From positions 186,001-250,000 of the forward strand of contig NZ_KB894570.1 of assembly GCF_000374525.1 (NCBI RefSeq): 64,000 nt of DNA, given 5' to 3'. The position numbers were made by a program, and so were the translations under genes. Source of the DNA: Amorphus coralli DSM 19760 (lineage in GTDB: Bacteria > Pseudomonadota > Alphaproteobacteria > Rhizobiales > Amorphaceae). Below the pieces are notes generated by a model that saw nothing but the letters and a program-made list of their open reading frames with translations, had not been told where the DNA came from and did no database searches. Below are positions 52,784-62,600 of this stretch, piece after piece. The first letter of the stretch is position 1; each line of letters starts with the position of its first letter.

Positions 52784-53307
52784 TAAAGGCGATCTTCCTC
52801 GATTGCGCGGACGAGGTCTCGGGAGCGGGAGGTCAGCCGCTCCAGCGCGGTACGCAGAACGGTCCGCTCTGTTTCGTTCAACATCGATTCAAGTGCGGTG
52901 TTGAACGCCTTCGCCGAAGGAACGAGATCGGCGTAGACCGCGCGCCCCTCGGGCGTGAGCTGCAGCAGCGCCTCGCGCTGGTCGGCCCGGTTGCGCTCGC
53001 GGATCACATAGCCCCGGTCCACGAGGCCGGAGACCGCGCGCGAGACCTTCGTCTTGTGCATCTGGGCGTGGCCGCCGATTTCCGTGGCCGTCATCGTTCC
53101 ACGCTGGCCCAGGTTGGCGATGACGCGCCACTCCGGGATGCCGAGCCCATGGCGCTCGCTGTAGAGGCGGGAGAGGGACTGGCTCATCGTGTCGGCCAGG
53201 ACGGAGAGTTGATAGGGCAGGAATTCCTCAAGAAGCAGGAGCGCCTCGCCGTCCGTGGCGTCGGCCGCCTTTGGGGTGGTGTCGAGTTTGGTTGCGTTTG
53301 TAACCAA
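52783..53307 (-). CDS. MarR-family transcriptional regulator
   Basis: The 174-residue protein has the MarR winged helix (about 60-135: IPEWRVIANLGQRGTMTATEIGGH, MHKTKVSRAVSGLVDRGYVIRERN and DQREALLQLTPEGRAV wing). Helical ends form the dimer. The start is TTG 53307, with a weak GGTAGG ribosome site; no ATG is near. It is divergent from an FAD-dependent aromatic-type monooxygenase, the usual layout for a repressor of an aromatic-acid gene. A TTGGTT-N8-AACCAA palindrome covers the start codon. Confidence 0.87.
   Translation of the reverse strand: MVTNATKLDTTPKAADATDGEALLLLEEFLPYQLSVLADTMSQSLSRLYSERHGLGIPEWRVIANLGQRGTMTATEIGGHAQMHKTKVSRAVSGLVDRGYVIRERNRADQREALLQLTPEGRAVYADLVPSAKAFNTALESMLNETERTVLRTALERLTSRSRDLVRAIEEDRL
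53288..53307. promoter_or_regulatory. candidate MarR operator over the start codon
   Basis: The perfect palindrome TTGGTT-N8-AACCAA overlaps the first seven codons of the MarR gene, and a further TTGGT half-site lies just upstream of that gene. Binding here would allow autoregulation and control of the divergent monooxygenase. The 281 bp up to 53588 contain no other feature that I could recognise. Confidence 0.35.
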
Positions 53308-53588
53308 TATGACCTACCAACAAATCGTCTCGAATGCCGCCGCGCCGTCTTAGGCGACCGGTCCCACCGGCGTTTCGCAAGCGTGGGAATCCGGATCGCC
53401 TCCGACATGTAACACACGCGGACGGTGACGGGAGACGGCGGCCTTCGGCCCACGCTATGCGGCATCGCGCGTGTTGCGCGGGTGGGCCGTTCCGTGGTTT
53501 CCCGATGGGCAGGTCGACAAGGATCGCATCAAGAGGCCTCAAGGCCCGGTCGGACGCGCGACGCGTCCCAATCAGGTGGAGGAATGAC

Positions 53589-55214
53589 ATGGCCGAGGGT
53601 GGTGGCAGCCACGGCGTGGAGACCCGGCACGGCATTTTCCAGTTCTCCTACGCGCGCTCGCCGGATCAGGACGCGGCTGCGCCGGTGGAGAGGCCGGTGG
53701 TGGTCGTCGGCGCGGGACCGGTGGGGCTGACGACGGCGATCGATCTCGCCCGACGCGGCATCTCCGTTGTGCTTCTGGATGATGCCAACCGGATCGGCGA
53801 GGGCTCGCGGGCCATCTGCTTTTCCAAGCGCACGCTGGAAGTCTGGGATCGTCTCGGCGTCGGCCAGCGGATGGTCGACCAGGGCGTCACCTGGAAGATC
53901 GGCAAGGTCTTTCTGGAAGACGACATGGTCTATCAGTTCGATCTGCTCCCGGAGGACGGCCACCGGATGCCGGCCTTCATCAACCTTCAGCAATATTACG
54001 CCGAATGCTTCCTGGTTGAGCGCGCGCTGGAGATGCCGGACATCGATCTGCGCTGGTCCAACAAGGTGACGGCCGTGGAGCCGCGCTCCGACGGTGTGCT
54101 CGTGACCATCGACACGCCGGACGGGCCGTACCGGATCGACGCCCAGTGGCTGGTCGCCTGTGACGGAGCCCGTTCTCCGATCCGTACCATGATGAACATC
54201 GGCTTCACCGGCCATGTCTTCGAGGACCGGTTCCTCATCGCCGACGTGAAGATGAAGGCGGACTTCCCGACCGAGCGGTGGTTCTGGTTCGACCCGAGCT
54301 TCCATTCCGGCCAATCGGCGCTCTTGCACAAACAGCCCGACGATGTCTGGCGCATCGACCTGCAGCTCGGCTGGGATGCCGATCCCGAGGCGGAGAAGCG
54401 CCCGGAGCGCGTGATCCCGCGCATCGAGCAGATGCTCGGCCACAGCAACTTCGATCTGGAGTGGGTGTCGGTCTACACCTTCCAGTGCTGCCGCATTCCG
54501 CATTTCGTCGAGGGACGGGTGGTCTTCGCGGGCGACAGCGCCCACCAGGTCTCTCCGTTCGGGGCCCGCGGCGCCAACTCGGGCGTCCAGGACGCGGAGA
54601 ACATCGCCTGGAAGCTGGCGCTGGTGCTCAACGGCCAAGCGCCGGAGAGCCTGATCGAGACCTATCACGACGAGCGGTCGGCGGCGGCGGACGAGAACAT
54701 CGCCCATTCCACGCGCTCAACCGACTTCATCTCGCCGCGGTCGCCATTCGAGAAGCGGCTGCGCAATGCCGTGCTCGATCTGGCGCGGGAGCAGCCTTTT
54801 GCCCGCCGCATGGTGAACTCGGGCCGTCTGTCCATCGCCACCGTCTACGACAGCGCGCTCTCCACCCCGGACAGCGACGCCTTCGCCGGGTCCGCCCATC
54901 TGGGCGCGCCATTGCCGGACTGCCCCATGCGGACGCCGGCCGGGGAGGACGTCCATCTCCTCAACACGCTCGGGGACGGCTTCACCGTGCTTTACATGCG
55001 CGACGGCGGACGGCCCAACTCGGTTGAAGGCGCCGATCTCCTCGTCATCGGCGACGATCTGCTCGACAGCCACGGCCTGTTCCAACGGCGCATGGACGCC
55101 ACGCCGGGGGCCACCTTTGTGGTGCGCCCGGACCAGCACCTGGCGGCGCGCTTCCGGACGTTCGACGGCGAGCGGGTCGCGGCAGCGATTGCCCGCGCCA
55201 GCGGCCGGAATTGA
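53589..55214 (+). CDS. FAD-dependent monooxygenase, PHBH/MhpA family
   Basis: The 541-residue flavoprotein monooxygenase resembles class A aromatic hydroxylases such as MhpA and pentachlorophenol hydroxylase. The ADP-binding GXGXXG is VVVGAGPVGLTTAIDLARRG (about 38-57), the DG motif is WLVACDGARSPIRTMM and the GD motif is GRVVFAGDSAHQVSPFGARGANSG. A C-terminal thioredoxin-like domain (about 430-540) follows, as in MhpA. ATG 53589 has GGAGGA upstream. The substrate is probably an aromatic acid or phenol but cannot be named. The DUF2783 gene lies 11 bp downstream. Confidence 0.87.
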   Translation: MAEGGGSHGVETRHGIFQFSYARSPDQDAAAPVERPVVVVGAGPVGLTTAIDLARRGISVVLLDDANRIGEGSRAICFSKRTLEVWDRLGVGQRMVDQGVTWKIGKVFLEDDMVYQFDLLPEDGHRMPAFINLQQYYAECFLVERALEMPDIDLRWSNKVTAVEPRSDGVLVTIDTPDGPYRIDAQWLVACDGARSPIRTMMNIGFTGHVFEDRFLIADVKMKADFPTERWFWFDPSFHSGQSALLHKQPDDVWRIDLQLGWDADPEAEKRPERVIPRIEQMLGHSNFDLEWVSVYTFQCCRIPHFVEGRVVFAGDSAHQVSPFGARGANSGVQDAENIAWKLALVLNGQAPESLIETYHDERSAAADENIAHSTRSTDFISPRSPFEKRLRNAVLDLAREQPFARRMVNSGRLSIATVYDSALSTPDSDAFAGSAHLGAPLPDCPMRTPAGEDVHLLNTLGDGFTVLYMRDGGRPNSVEGADLLVIGDDLLDSHGLFQRRMDATPGATFVVRPDQHLAARFRTFDGERVAAAIARASGRN

Positions 55215-55225
55215 GGAGGACGGAC

Positions 55226-55447
55226 ATGAGCGGACTGGTGACCGAATCCCGCTTCCCGAATCCGGACGCGGCCTATCACGCGCTGGTGGATGCCCATCGC
55301 GGCCTCTCGGAGGAGGAGAGCGCCGACCTCAACGTTCGCCTGGTGCTGATCCTCGCCAATCATGTTGGCGACCTGTCGGTTCTGCAGGAGGCGCTGGACG
55401 CTGCTCGCAAGGCGACCTTCGCCCGTCGGCCCGACGCGGCCGAGTAG
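55226..55447 (+). CDS. DUF2783 small protein
   Basis: The 73-residue helical protein matches DUF2783, a family of unknown function often encoded next to FAD-dependent aromatic monooxygenases in alpha- and betaproteobacteria. Typical parts are DAAYHALVDAHRGL and LNVRLVLILANHVGD. A strong GAGGAGG site precedes the ATG. The tight spacing to the monooxygenase suggests an accessory part in the same pathway. Confidence 0.83.
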   Translation: MSGLVTESRFPNPDAAYHALVDAHRGLSEEESADLNVRLVLILANHVGDLSVLQEALDAARKATFARRPDAAE

Positions 55448-56046
55448 GGCGGACACGCTCCGTCTGCATCTGCCGGACGGGTGATGGCCCCCGCGCAAAC
55501 GCGCGGGTGCGCGGCGTTGGCTGTCGGGCTGCGCGGTCCTGCGCAAGTCTGCGCACGACTGCGCACGTTCGCGCGGGCAATGCCTGCGCAGATCTGCGCA
55601 GGCGCGGGCCGGCACTTCCTTACCGTTCTGTCATGATTAAATCTTCTTCATATAGATGATTTCGGCTCGCGCCCGGCAATGGTTCGTGGCATTTATGTAT
55701 TCGCACGGTAGTGATGGGGCGACATCCCGCCTTCCTGTGTGTCTTGTTCGGTCTTCGGATTCGACTCTCTGAGTCGTCTCGCAGCGTTTGCTGGTGCGTG
55801 CGTATTTCTGTGATGGCTTCGGCTCGGCTGTTGGCCTGGTCTGGCAGCTGTTCTGGAAGCGCTCGTGTCATTTTGCGCAGCCGCATCCGAAGGCCGGTGA
55901 TGTCAACCATTCGTAGTCTTGTTGGCGGATAGGTTGGCGTTGCAGTCGAGAAGCTCTTCCGGAGGGCGGTCCGGAGCGAGTTGATCGGACACCTGTCGAT
56001 CAACACGACCTGGTGCGGAGATCTCGTGCCGGGGAGGGAGGCCATA
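55448..56046. other. gene-free interval upstream of type I secretion genes
   Basis: About 600 bp. The left part (55490-55610) is very GC-rich and holds a helically phased CTGCGC array. From 55615 to 55930 the sequence is much less GC-rich than elsewhere in the window and has no credible gene; the open frame on the minus strand (55620-56045) has no family features. The right part leads to the GGGAGG ribosome site of the secretion ATPase. The AT-richer stretch is a likely promoter region. Confidence 0.5.
55529..55600. repeat. 10-bp phased CTGCGC repeat array
   Basis: CTGCGC begins at 55529, 55539, 55549, 55559, 55584 and 55594, with a related TCGCGC at 55569. Five units are exactly 10 bp apart, then 15, then 10. 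Most are CTGCGCA, containing the palindrome TGCGCA. Ten-base phasing puts all sites on one face of the helix. Confidence 0.7.
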
Positions 56047-57819
56047 GTGAACCTTCGTTCGCCCCACTCCGCATTCTATGGGCTGCGCCAGTCCTTCATT
56101 GGCGTTGCGGTCTTCAGCGCCGTCGTGAACGTGCTGATGCTGGCCGGGCCGCTCTACATGCTTCAGATCTACGATCGGGTCCTGACCAGCCGCAGCGTGC
56201 CGACGCTGGTGGCGTTGTCGGTCCTGGTCGCGTTCCTCTACCTGATGATGGGCGTGCTCGACGCGATCCGGCAGCGGGTGCTGGTGAAAATCGGCCACCG
56301 TATCGACGAGAAGGCCGCGCCGGCCGTGTTCGAACGGGTGCTCCGCGATCCGCTGACCGGCAGTCCGGACGCTGCCCGCCAGCGCCCGCTGGCGGATCTC
56401 GATCAGATTCGACAGTTCTTTTCCGGCCCCGGCCTGTCCGCGCTGTTCGATCTCCCGTGGATCCCCGTCTATCTGGCCATCGTCTACCTGATCCACCCGG
56501 TCCTCGGCCTGGTGGCCACCGTGGGCGCCCTGGTGCTGCTGGTCATTGCAATCGTCACCAACAAGCGGGCGCGTCTGCTGGCCGCCGAGGCGAATGCCGC
56601 CGGCGCCGAGCGCTCCGCGATGGCGGAAGCCGCGCGGCGCAATGCCGACGTGGTGGCCGGGCTCGGCATGGAGCGGGCGCTTGGCCAGCGGTTTGCGGAT
56701 GTGAACGATCGGTTCCTGGGATCAAGCGCGCGGGCCGGTGAGGTCGTCGCGACATCGGGCACCATGACGCGCGTGGTCCGGCTGGGCCTGCAGTCGGCGG
56801 TCCTGGGTGTCGGTGCCTACCTCGCCATCCTGGAGCAGATCACCGGCGGCGCCATGATCGCGGCTGCTATCATCATGGCCCGGGGGCTGCAGCCGGTCGA
56901 AGTCGTTGTGCAGAACTGGCGCGGAATGCTGTCCGCGCGCACGGCCTATCGGAATCTGAAAGAACAGCTCTTCGGTGAGCCCGAGCCTGCCCGAATGGCG
57001 TTGCCGGCACCAACAAAGACCTTCTCCGTCGAGCGTGCGACTGTGATGGCCCCCCGGGGGCGGTCCCCGATCCTCATCGATGTCACCATGACGATGCCTG
57101 CGGGCTCGGTGATCGGCGTCATCGGCGCGAGTGGCAGCGGCAAGTCGACCCTTGCGCGCACCATGGTGGGGGCCTGGCAGCCGATCCGGGGCAAGGTCAC
57201 GCTCGATGGCGCGCCCCTCGATCAATGGCCGCGCACGGATCTGGGCCGCTATATTGGCTACCTTCCCCAGGACGTCGAACTCTTCGATGGCACGGTTGCG
57301 GACAACATCGCCCGCTTCGAGGAGGAGCCGAGTTCCGCGGCCATCATCGAGGCGGCGCGCGGTGCCGGCATCCACGAACGGATTCTCTCGCTGCCCAAGG
57401 GCTACCGCACGGTGATCGGCGAGCGCGGCGTCATGCTGTCGGCCGGCCAACGCCAGCGCCTGGCGCTCGCCAGGGCCCTCTACCGGGATCCATTCGTGGT
57501 GGTGCTCGACGAGCCTAACGCCAATCTCGATGCGGAAGGCGAAGCGGCGCTTTCCAGGGCTCTCGCCGGCGTGCGGGAACGGGGCGGGATCGCTGTCGTG
57601 GTGGCGCACCGGCCCGGAGCGCTGGTGAACGCGGACCTGATCGCCATCATGGAGGCGGGCCGCATTGCCCGCTACGGGCCCAGCGAAGAGGTGTTCGGAA
57701 AGAACGTTCCCCGCATCACGCCGCAAACGCCCACCGCCCGTCAGCCGAAGAAGGGCGAGCCACAGACACCCGACCAGCCCAGATCCATTCAGCAGCCGGT
57801 TGGCAAGGAGATCCAGTGA
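56047..57819 (+). CDS. type I secretion ABC transporter (PrtD/HasD-type)
   Basis: The 590-residue half-transporter has a membrane domain (about 10-300, with AGPLYMLQIYDRVLTSRSVPTL, typical for PrtD/AprD) and an ABC domain with Walker A GVIGASGSGKSTLA, Q-loop GYLPQDVELF, signature MLSAGQRQRLALARAL, Walker B VVVLDEPNANLD and switch VVVAHR. There is no N-terminal C39 peptidase or C39-like domain. GTG 56047 is chosen because GGGAGG precedes it. It should export an unfolded protein with a C-terminal signal, together with the HlyD-like protein that overlaps its stop. No outer-membrane TolC gene is adjacent. Confidence 0.92.
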   Translation: MNLRSPHSAFYGLRQSFIGVAVFSAVVNVLMLAGPLYMLQIYDRVLTSRSVPTLVALSVLVAFLYLMMGVLDAIRQRVLVKIGHRIDEKAAPAVFERVLRDPLTGSPDAARQRPLADLDQIRQFFSGPGLSALFDLPWIPVYLAIVYLIHPVLGLVATVGALVLLVIAIVTNKRARLLAAEANAAGAERSAMAEAARRNADVVAGLGMERALGQRFADVNDRFLGSSARAGEVVATSGTMTRVVRLGLQSAVLGVGAYLAILEQITGGAMIAAAIIMARGLQPVEVVVQNWRGMLSARTAYRNLKEQLFGEPEPARMALPAPTKTFSVERATVMAPRGRSPILIDVTMTMPAGSVIGVIGASGSGKSTLARTMVGAWQPIRGKVTLDGAPLDQWPRTDLGRYIGYLPQDVELFDGTVADNIARFEEEPSSAAIIEAARGAGIHERILSLPKGYRTVIGERGVMLSAGQRQRLALARALYRDPFVVVLDEPNANLDAEGEAALSRALAGVRERGGIAVVVAHRPGALVNADLIAIMEAGRIARYGPSEEVFGKNVPRITPQTPTARQPKKGEPQTPDQPRSIQQPVGKEIQ

Positions 57820-59132
57820 TGGCCGATGGAAACGGGTTCGTGACGACCTCCAAGCGGATGGGCCGCGACCTTGCGATCGGCGGGCTGGTTTGTGTCTTCG
57901 TCGTCGGCGGTGCCGGGGGGTGGGCAGCCACAGCCAAGATCGGCGGAGCCGTCATTGCTCCTGGTCAGGTCGTGGTGTCGTCCAACGTGAAGACCGTTCA
58001 GCACCGCGATGGCGGGATCGTGGGCGAGATCCATGTGGAGAACGGAAGCCCGGTGTCCCCCGGCGATCTCCTGATCCGGCTGGACGCCACCGCGGCGCGG
58101 GCCCGCAAAGCGATTCTGGACGCCGAATTGGTCGCCCTGGAGGCACGTTCGGCCAGGCTCGACGCCGAACGTGAGGAGAGGGAGGAACTGCTGATTCCGG
58201 CTGGCCTCATCGATCGGATCGACGAGCCTCACGTTGCGGAGGCGATTGCGGGCGAACGCCGTGTCCTGGCCGCGGTTCGCGAGACCCTGGCCGGCCAGAT
58301 CGAGCAGCTCGACGAGCGCAAGGCGCAGCTTGCGGAAGAAATCGTTGGCCTGTCCGCCCAGCGCGATGCCAAAGACCAGGAGATCGCGCTCATCGGAGAA
58401 GAGCTCGTGGGGCTCCGCTCGCTTCTGGCGAACGGGCACGTGCCGAAGACCCGTGTGATGGCGCTGGAGCGGAACGCCGTGCGACTGAAGGGCGAGTATG
58501 GCGAACTGATCGCCCGGATCGCCATGACGGAAGGCCGGATCAGCGAGACCGAACTGCAGATCCTGCAGCTGTCGCGCGACACGCGGGAGGAGGCGCTCGG
58601 AGAAATCCGCGAGGTGGCCACGCGCATCTCCGACCTTCGCGAGCGCCTGATCGCGGCCGAGGACGATCTCAGGCGTATCGACATTCGCGCCCCGGCGGAA
58701 GGTGTGGTGCACGAACTGGCAGTTCACACCGTCGGCGGGGTCATCGCGCCGGGCGCCGCAGTCCTGCAGCTCGTGCCCCACGACGATCGCCTGGTCATCG
58801 ATGCCCGGGTCGCTCCGACGGATATCGAGCAGCTTCATGTCGGCCAGTCGGCAACCGTGAGCCTCAACGCCTTCGACATGCGTCAGACGCCCCAGCTGAA
58901 CGGGAGTGTGCTGCGGGTTTCGCCCGACCTGAGTGAGGACGAACGGACGGGCGCCTCCTACTATACCGTGCGTATCTCCTTGAGCGACGCCGAAATCGAG
59001 CGGCTGGACGGAAAGCAACTCGTTCCCGGCATGCCGGCGGAGGTCTTCATTCAGACGCGCGAGCGGACCGTCATGGCCTACCTGCTGGAGCCGCTCGAGA
59101 CGCAGATCCGGCGCACATTCCGCGAAAGTTAG
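57819..59132 (+). CDS. type I secretion membrane-fusion protein (HlyD/PrtE family)
   Basis: The 437-residue adaptor has one N-terminal membrane anchor (LAIGGLVCVFVVGGAGGWAA), a split lipoyl domain (VQHRDGGIVGEIHVENGSPVSPGDLL and IRAPAEGVVHELAVHTVGGVI), long periplasmic helices between them (about 95-290, heptad-like, Glu/Arg/Leu-rich) and a C-terminal beta-barrel ending VMAYLLEPL. AAGGAG lies 8 nt before ATG 57819, which overlaps the transporter's stop. It bridges the ABC transporter to TolC. A GC-rich hairpin follows directly. Confidence 0.92.
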   Translation: MADGNGFVTTSKRMGRDLAIGGLVCVFVVGGAGGWAATAKIGGAVIAPGQVVVSSNVKTVQHRDGGIVGEIHVENGSPVSPGDLLIRLDATAARARKAILDAELVALEARSARLDAEREEREELLIPAGLIDRIDEPHVAEAIAGERRVLAAVRETLAGQIEQLDERKAQLAEEIVGLSAQRDAKDQEIALIGEELVGLRSLLANGHVPKTRVMALERNAVRLKGEYGELIARIAMTEGRISETELQILQLSRDTREEALGEIREVATRISDLRERLIAAEDDLRRIDIRAPAEGVVHELAVHTVGGVIAPGAAVLQLVPHDDRLVIDARVAPTDIEQLHVGQSATVSLNAFDMRQTPQLNGSVLRVSPDLSEDERTGASYYTVRISLSDAEIERLDGKQLVPGMPAEVFIQTRERTVMAYLLEPLETQIRRTFRES

Positions 59133-59137
59133 CCGTC

Positions 59138-59166
59138 GGTGGCGCGGTCATCTGCACCGCGCCACC
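59138..59166 (+). terminator. hairpin after the type I secretion genes
   Basis: GGTGGCGCGGT (59138-59148) and ACCGCGCCACC (59156-59166) form a perfect 11-bp stem with a 7-nt loop, 5 bp after the adaptor stop. No T run follows, so it may be a barrier or an mRNA-stability element rather than a classical terminator. Confidence 0.65.
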
Positions 59167-59378
59167 GTCCACCGTCCCCCGCGGGGGGCTGGGGGACCCG
59201 AGGCCTCGGATGGCGCCGCCCGACATCGGGCACGGCTGCCGACCGGGGCCTCGGGAGCAACCCGCGATGCGCGGCTGGGGCCGACCGGTTTGGCCCCAAT
59301 TGCGCCACGTTACTGCAGCGATAGATTGTAAGTTTTTGAAACACATAGAGAAAGGATCCGGTCGGTGTCGCCCAATTC

Positions 59379-59394
59379 GGACCAAGTTTGGTCC
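59379..59394. promoter_or_regulatory. GGACCAA-GT-TTGGTCC operator candidate
   Basis: A perfect inverted repeat with 7-bp arms and a 2-bp centre lies 222 bp before the GH5 gene. This is the compact shape of a dimeric-repressor site (LacI-like or similar); no local regulator is evident. Confidence 0.45.
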
Positions 59395-59615
59395 GTGCAA
59401 TGGGTGCACCGAGGGGACAGACCGAATCCCGGGCGGGGGCATCGTCCCCAGGAGAAGCGTCCGGGATGCGGTCGATCGGGCTCCGAAACCGCTCAGAAGG
59501 CGGCTTCGGTAAGACGCGGGGTGGTCCGGTGGGCGGATCGGAACGACGCCGCAAGAGCGCCTGTTCAATGGATCGAGCAGGCTTTTGACGGGAATGTGAG
59601 GAGCTTGACGCTGTC

Positions 59616-62600
59616 ATGGCTGACGTCAATTGGAGTGACTACGAGGGTGACCGCCCCGCCTATTTCAACCCCTATGGCCTCGGGTACCCGGTGGCCCCGG
59701 AATCCGAGTGGGCCTCGGGAGGCAATGCCGAATGGCCGGCCGGCAGTGGCCCGGACATCGGCGAGATCTACGTTTTCGGATCGGATGACCTGAGCGGTTA
59801 CGACCCGGCCACCGATATCCTGGTCTTCGGTTTCCGCAGCGGCGATGCCGTAACGGAGATGAACGCCCACAATTATTGTGTTCTCTGGGAAGAGCAGGCG
59901 GACGGCAATTACACGCTCTCCGTCTGGCCGGTCAGCATCTGGGAGGCTCAGGAGCCGGTCGCCAGTATCGCCGACATCGATCCGGCGGCGCTCCCGACCC
60001 TGATCCAGAGCTGGGCAGCAACCAACAATCACTTCCAGGACGACCTGGTCGCCTCGGTCTATGCGATCGATCCCGCGAACACCTTTCCCGACACCCACAT
60101 CGTCATGAAGACAGGTGTCGCCGGTGAGGTGACCACCTATGACTTTGCCGCGCTCTACGCCGAACACGGCGACGATCTCGTGCTCAACTTCACGACCTTC
60201 ACCGGTCGCGAGATGAAGATCGAGTACGACGACGCCTCGAACACGCTGACGCTGTCCCACTTCGGCGACAGCTGGGGCGGCTATAACGATGCCTGGGGCA
60301 AGACCGTCATCACCAACGTCGAGCCCGGCGACCTGGATGGCCTGAACCAGCTTTGGCGCTATGACTCCGCACTGGAAGACGGCCGTCTCCTGAAGGACCG
60401 CTTCAACGACGCCATCGACGATCTCGCCGACATGGATGGCGGGACGACGACCGATCCCGACCTGGTTCTCGTCATCGACGATACCAACACCGGCATGGAC
60501 CACATCCACCTGCACGGCGAGGATGACTATATCCGCGTCGACGTGGCGGCCGAGGATCTCAGCGTCTTCGTCGACGAGGACGGTTATCTGAACCTGCAGG
60601 TCGATTCCACCGGCTTCGTTGCGATGATCATGATGCCGACGGCCGAAGACCTGGCGGACACGCTGTCCGACCGGATCGCGTTCTCCGATGCCGATGCCCG
60701 AGGCGAGGTGGAACAGGCGCTCGCCGCGCTTTCCGACACCGGTGGCGAGACCGGCGGGGAAACTGGAGGCGAGACGGGTGGGGACACCGGTGGAGAAGCC
60801 GGGACGCCGCCGGATCCCACGGACGGCGAAATTCTCTACTCGGCCAACAACGCCGACCTTGGCTACGAGGTTCGCTCGTCCTGGAGCGGCGGCTTCGTGG
60901 CCGATCTCGCCTTCACACCGGACGGTGCGACGAGCGGCTGGCAGATCGCGTTCACTCTCGACGCCGAGATCACCAACATCTGGAACGCCCGGATCGTCTC
61001 GCACACGGGCAATCAGTACGTGGTGGAAAATGTCAGCTACAACGGCTCTGTGGGAGCCGGTCAGACCACGTCGTTCGGCTTCCAGGCATCGGGGTCCGCG
61101 GACGCCCTGACATCGGTCACGCTGAACGGTGAAGCGGCCCCCTATGACGGCGAAGGCACCGTGGACCCGGTTGTCCCGGAGGTCACCATCGCCGACACCG
61201 TGATCGACGAGGACGCCGGTACCGCGACCTTCACGGTCAGCCTGTCGGAAGCGGCTGACAGCGACGTGACCGTGAACTTCGCCACCGCCAACGGCACGGC
61301 TGTTGCCGGCGAGGATTACGTCGCCGCCAACGGCACGCTGACCTTTGCCGCCGGCCAGACGCAGGCGATCGTCACTGTCGACCTCATCGATGACAATGAC
61401 GTCGAGGGCAGCGAGAGCTTCTCCGTTGACCTCTCCAACGCCGATGGTGCCACGATCGCCGACGGCTCTGCGACCGGCACGATCCTGAGCGAGGACGTCG
61501 CGCCAGTGGTGCCCGAGGCGTCGATCCTCGATACGACGGTGGACGAGGACGCCGGGACAGCGACGTTTACGGTGCGCCTGTCGGAGGCAGCGTCCGAGGA
61601 CGTGACGCTCAGCTTCCAGACCGTGTCGGGAACGGCGGTGGCCGGCGAGGACTTTGCCGCCACGTCCGGCAACCTTGTGATCGCCGCGGGCCAGACGGAA
61701 GGCACCGTGACCGTCGCCATCATCGATGACACGGCAGTGGAAGGTGACGAAGCCTTCCAGGTCGAACTCACCGGCGCTACCGGCGCGACGCTCGGCGATG
61801 CCGTGGCGACGGCCACGATCCAGAGCGACGACACGGCCGCGCCGACGGATCCGCAGGTGACGGTTTCGTCGGGCCACAGCGCTTCGGAAGCCGCCGAGGG
61901 CGGCAGAGGTGGCGCCTCCAGCTTCGCCGACGGTCCGCTGTCTACCGAGGGCAACCAGATTGTTGATTCCGAGGGCAATGCGGTCGAGATCCGCGCGGTC
62001 AACTGGTTCGGGCTGGAGACCGACACGTCCGCTCCACATGGCCTGTGGGCGCGCAACTGGCAGGACATGATGGAGCAGATGAAGGAGGAGGGCTTCAACG
62101 CCATCCGCCTTCCGTTCTCCGGCGAACTGGTGGCGACAGGCGGAACCCCGTCGTCCATCGACTATTCCAAAAACCCGGATCTCGCCGGCCTGTCGGGCCT
62201 GGAGATCATGGACGCGATCGTCGCCTATGCCGACGAGATCGACATGAAGATCATCCTTGATCATCACCGTGTCGATGCCGGCAACTCCGCCCAGGAGAAC
62301 GGGCTCTGGTACACCAGCGAGTACAGCGAACAGGACTGGATCGATCACTGGGTCGAACTGGCCGAACGCTATGAGGGCAATGACGCCATCATCGCCGCTG
62401 ACCTGCACAACGAGCCGCACGGCCCCGCGACCTGGGGCGACGGCGGGGCGACGGACTGGGCCCGGGCGGCCGAGGCTGCGGGCAACGCAATTCACGAGGT
62501 GAACCCGGACTGGCTCATCGTTGTCGAAGGCATCGGCTCCTACAACGGTGACAACTACTGGTGGGGTGGCAACCTGCAGGGAGTGGCCGACCGTCCGGTC

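Larger units (their letters stand above)
59133..59615. other. gene-free interval between adaptor and GH5 gene
   Basis: The 483 bp begin with a strong hairpin after the adaptor stop. An AT-richer stretch near 59310-59360 may carry a promoter for the glycosidase gene, with an inverted repeat at 59379. The short open frames have no recognisable features. This suggests the glycosidase is transcribed separately from the transporter genes. Confidence 0.5.

Noticed and set aside
55620-56045. A 141-residue minus-strand open frame in the AT-richer gap
   Set aside because: It has no ribosome site, no hydrophobic core pattern or motif, and runs into the upstream region of the secretion ATPase gene.
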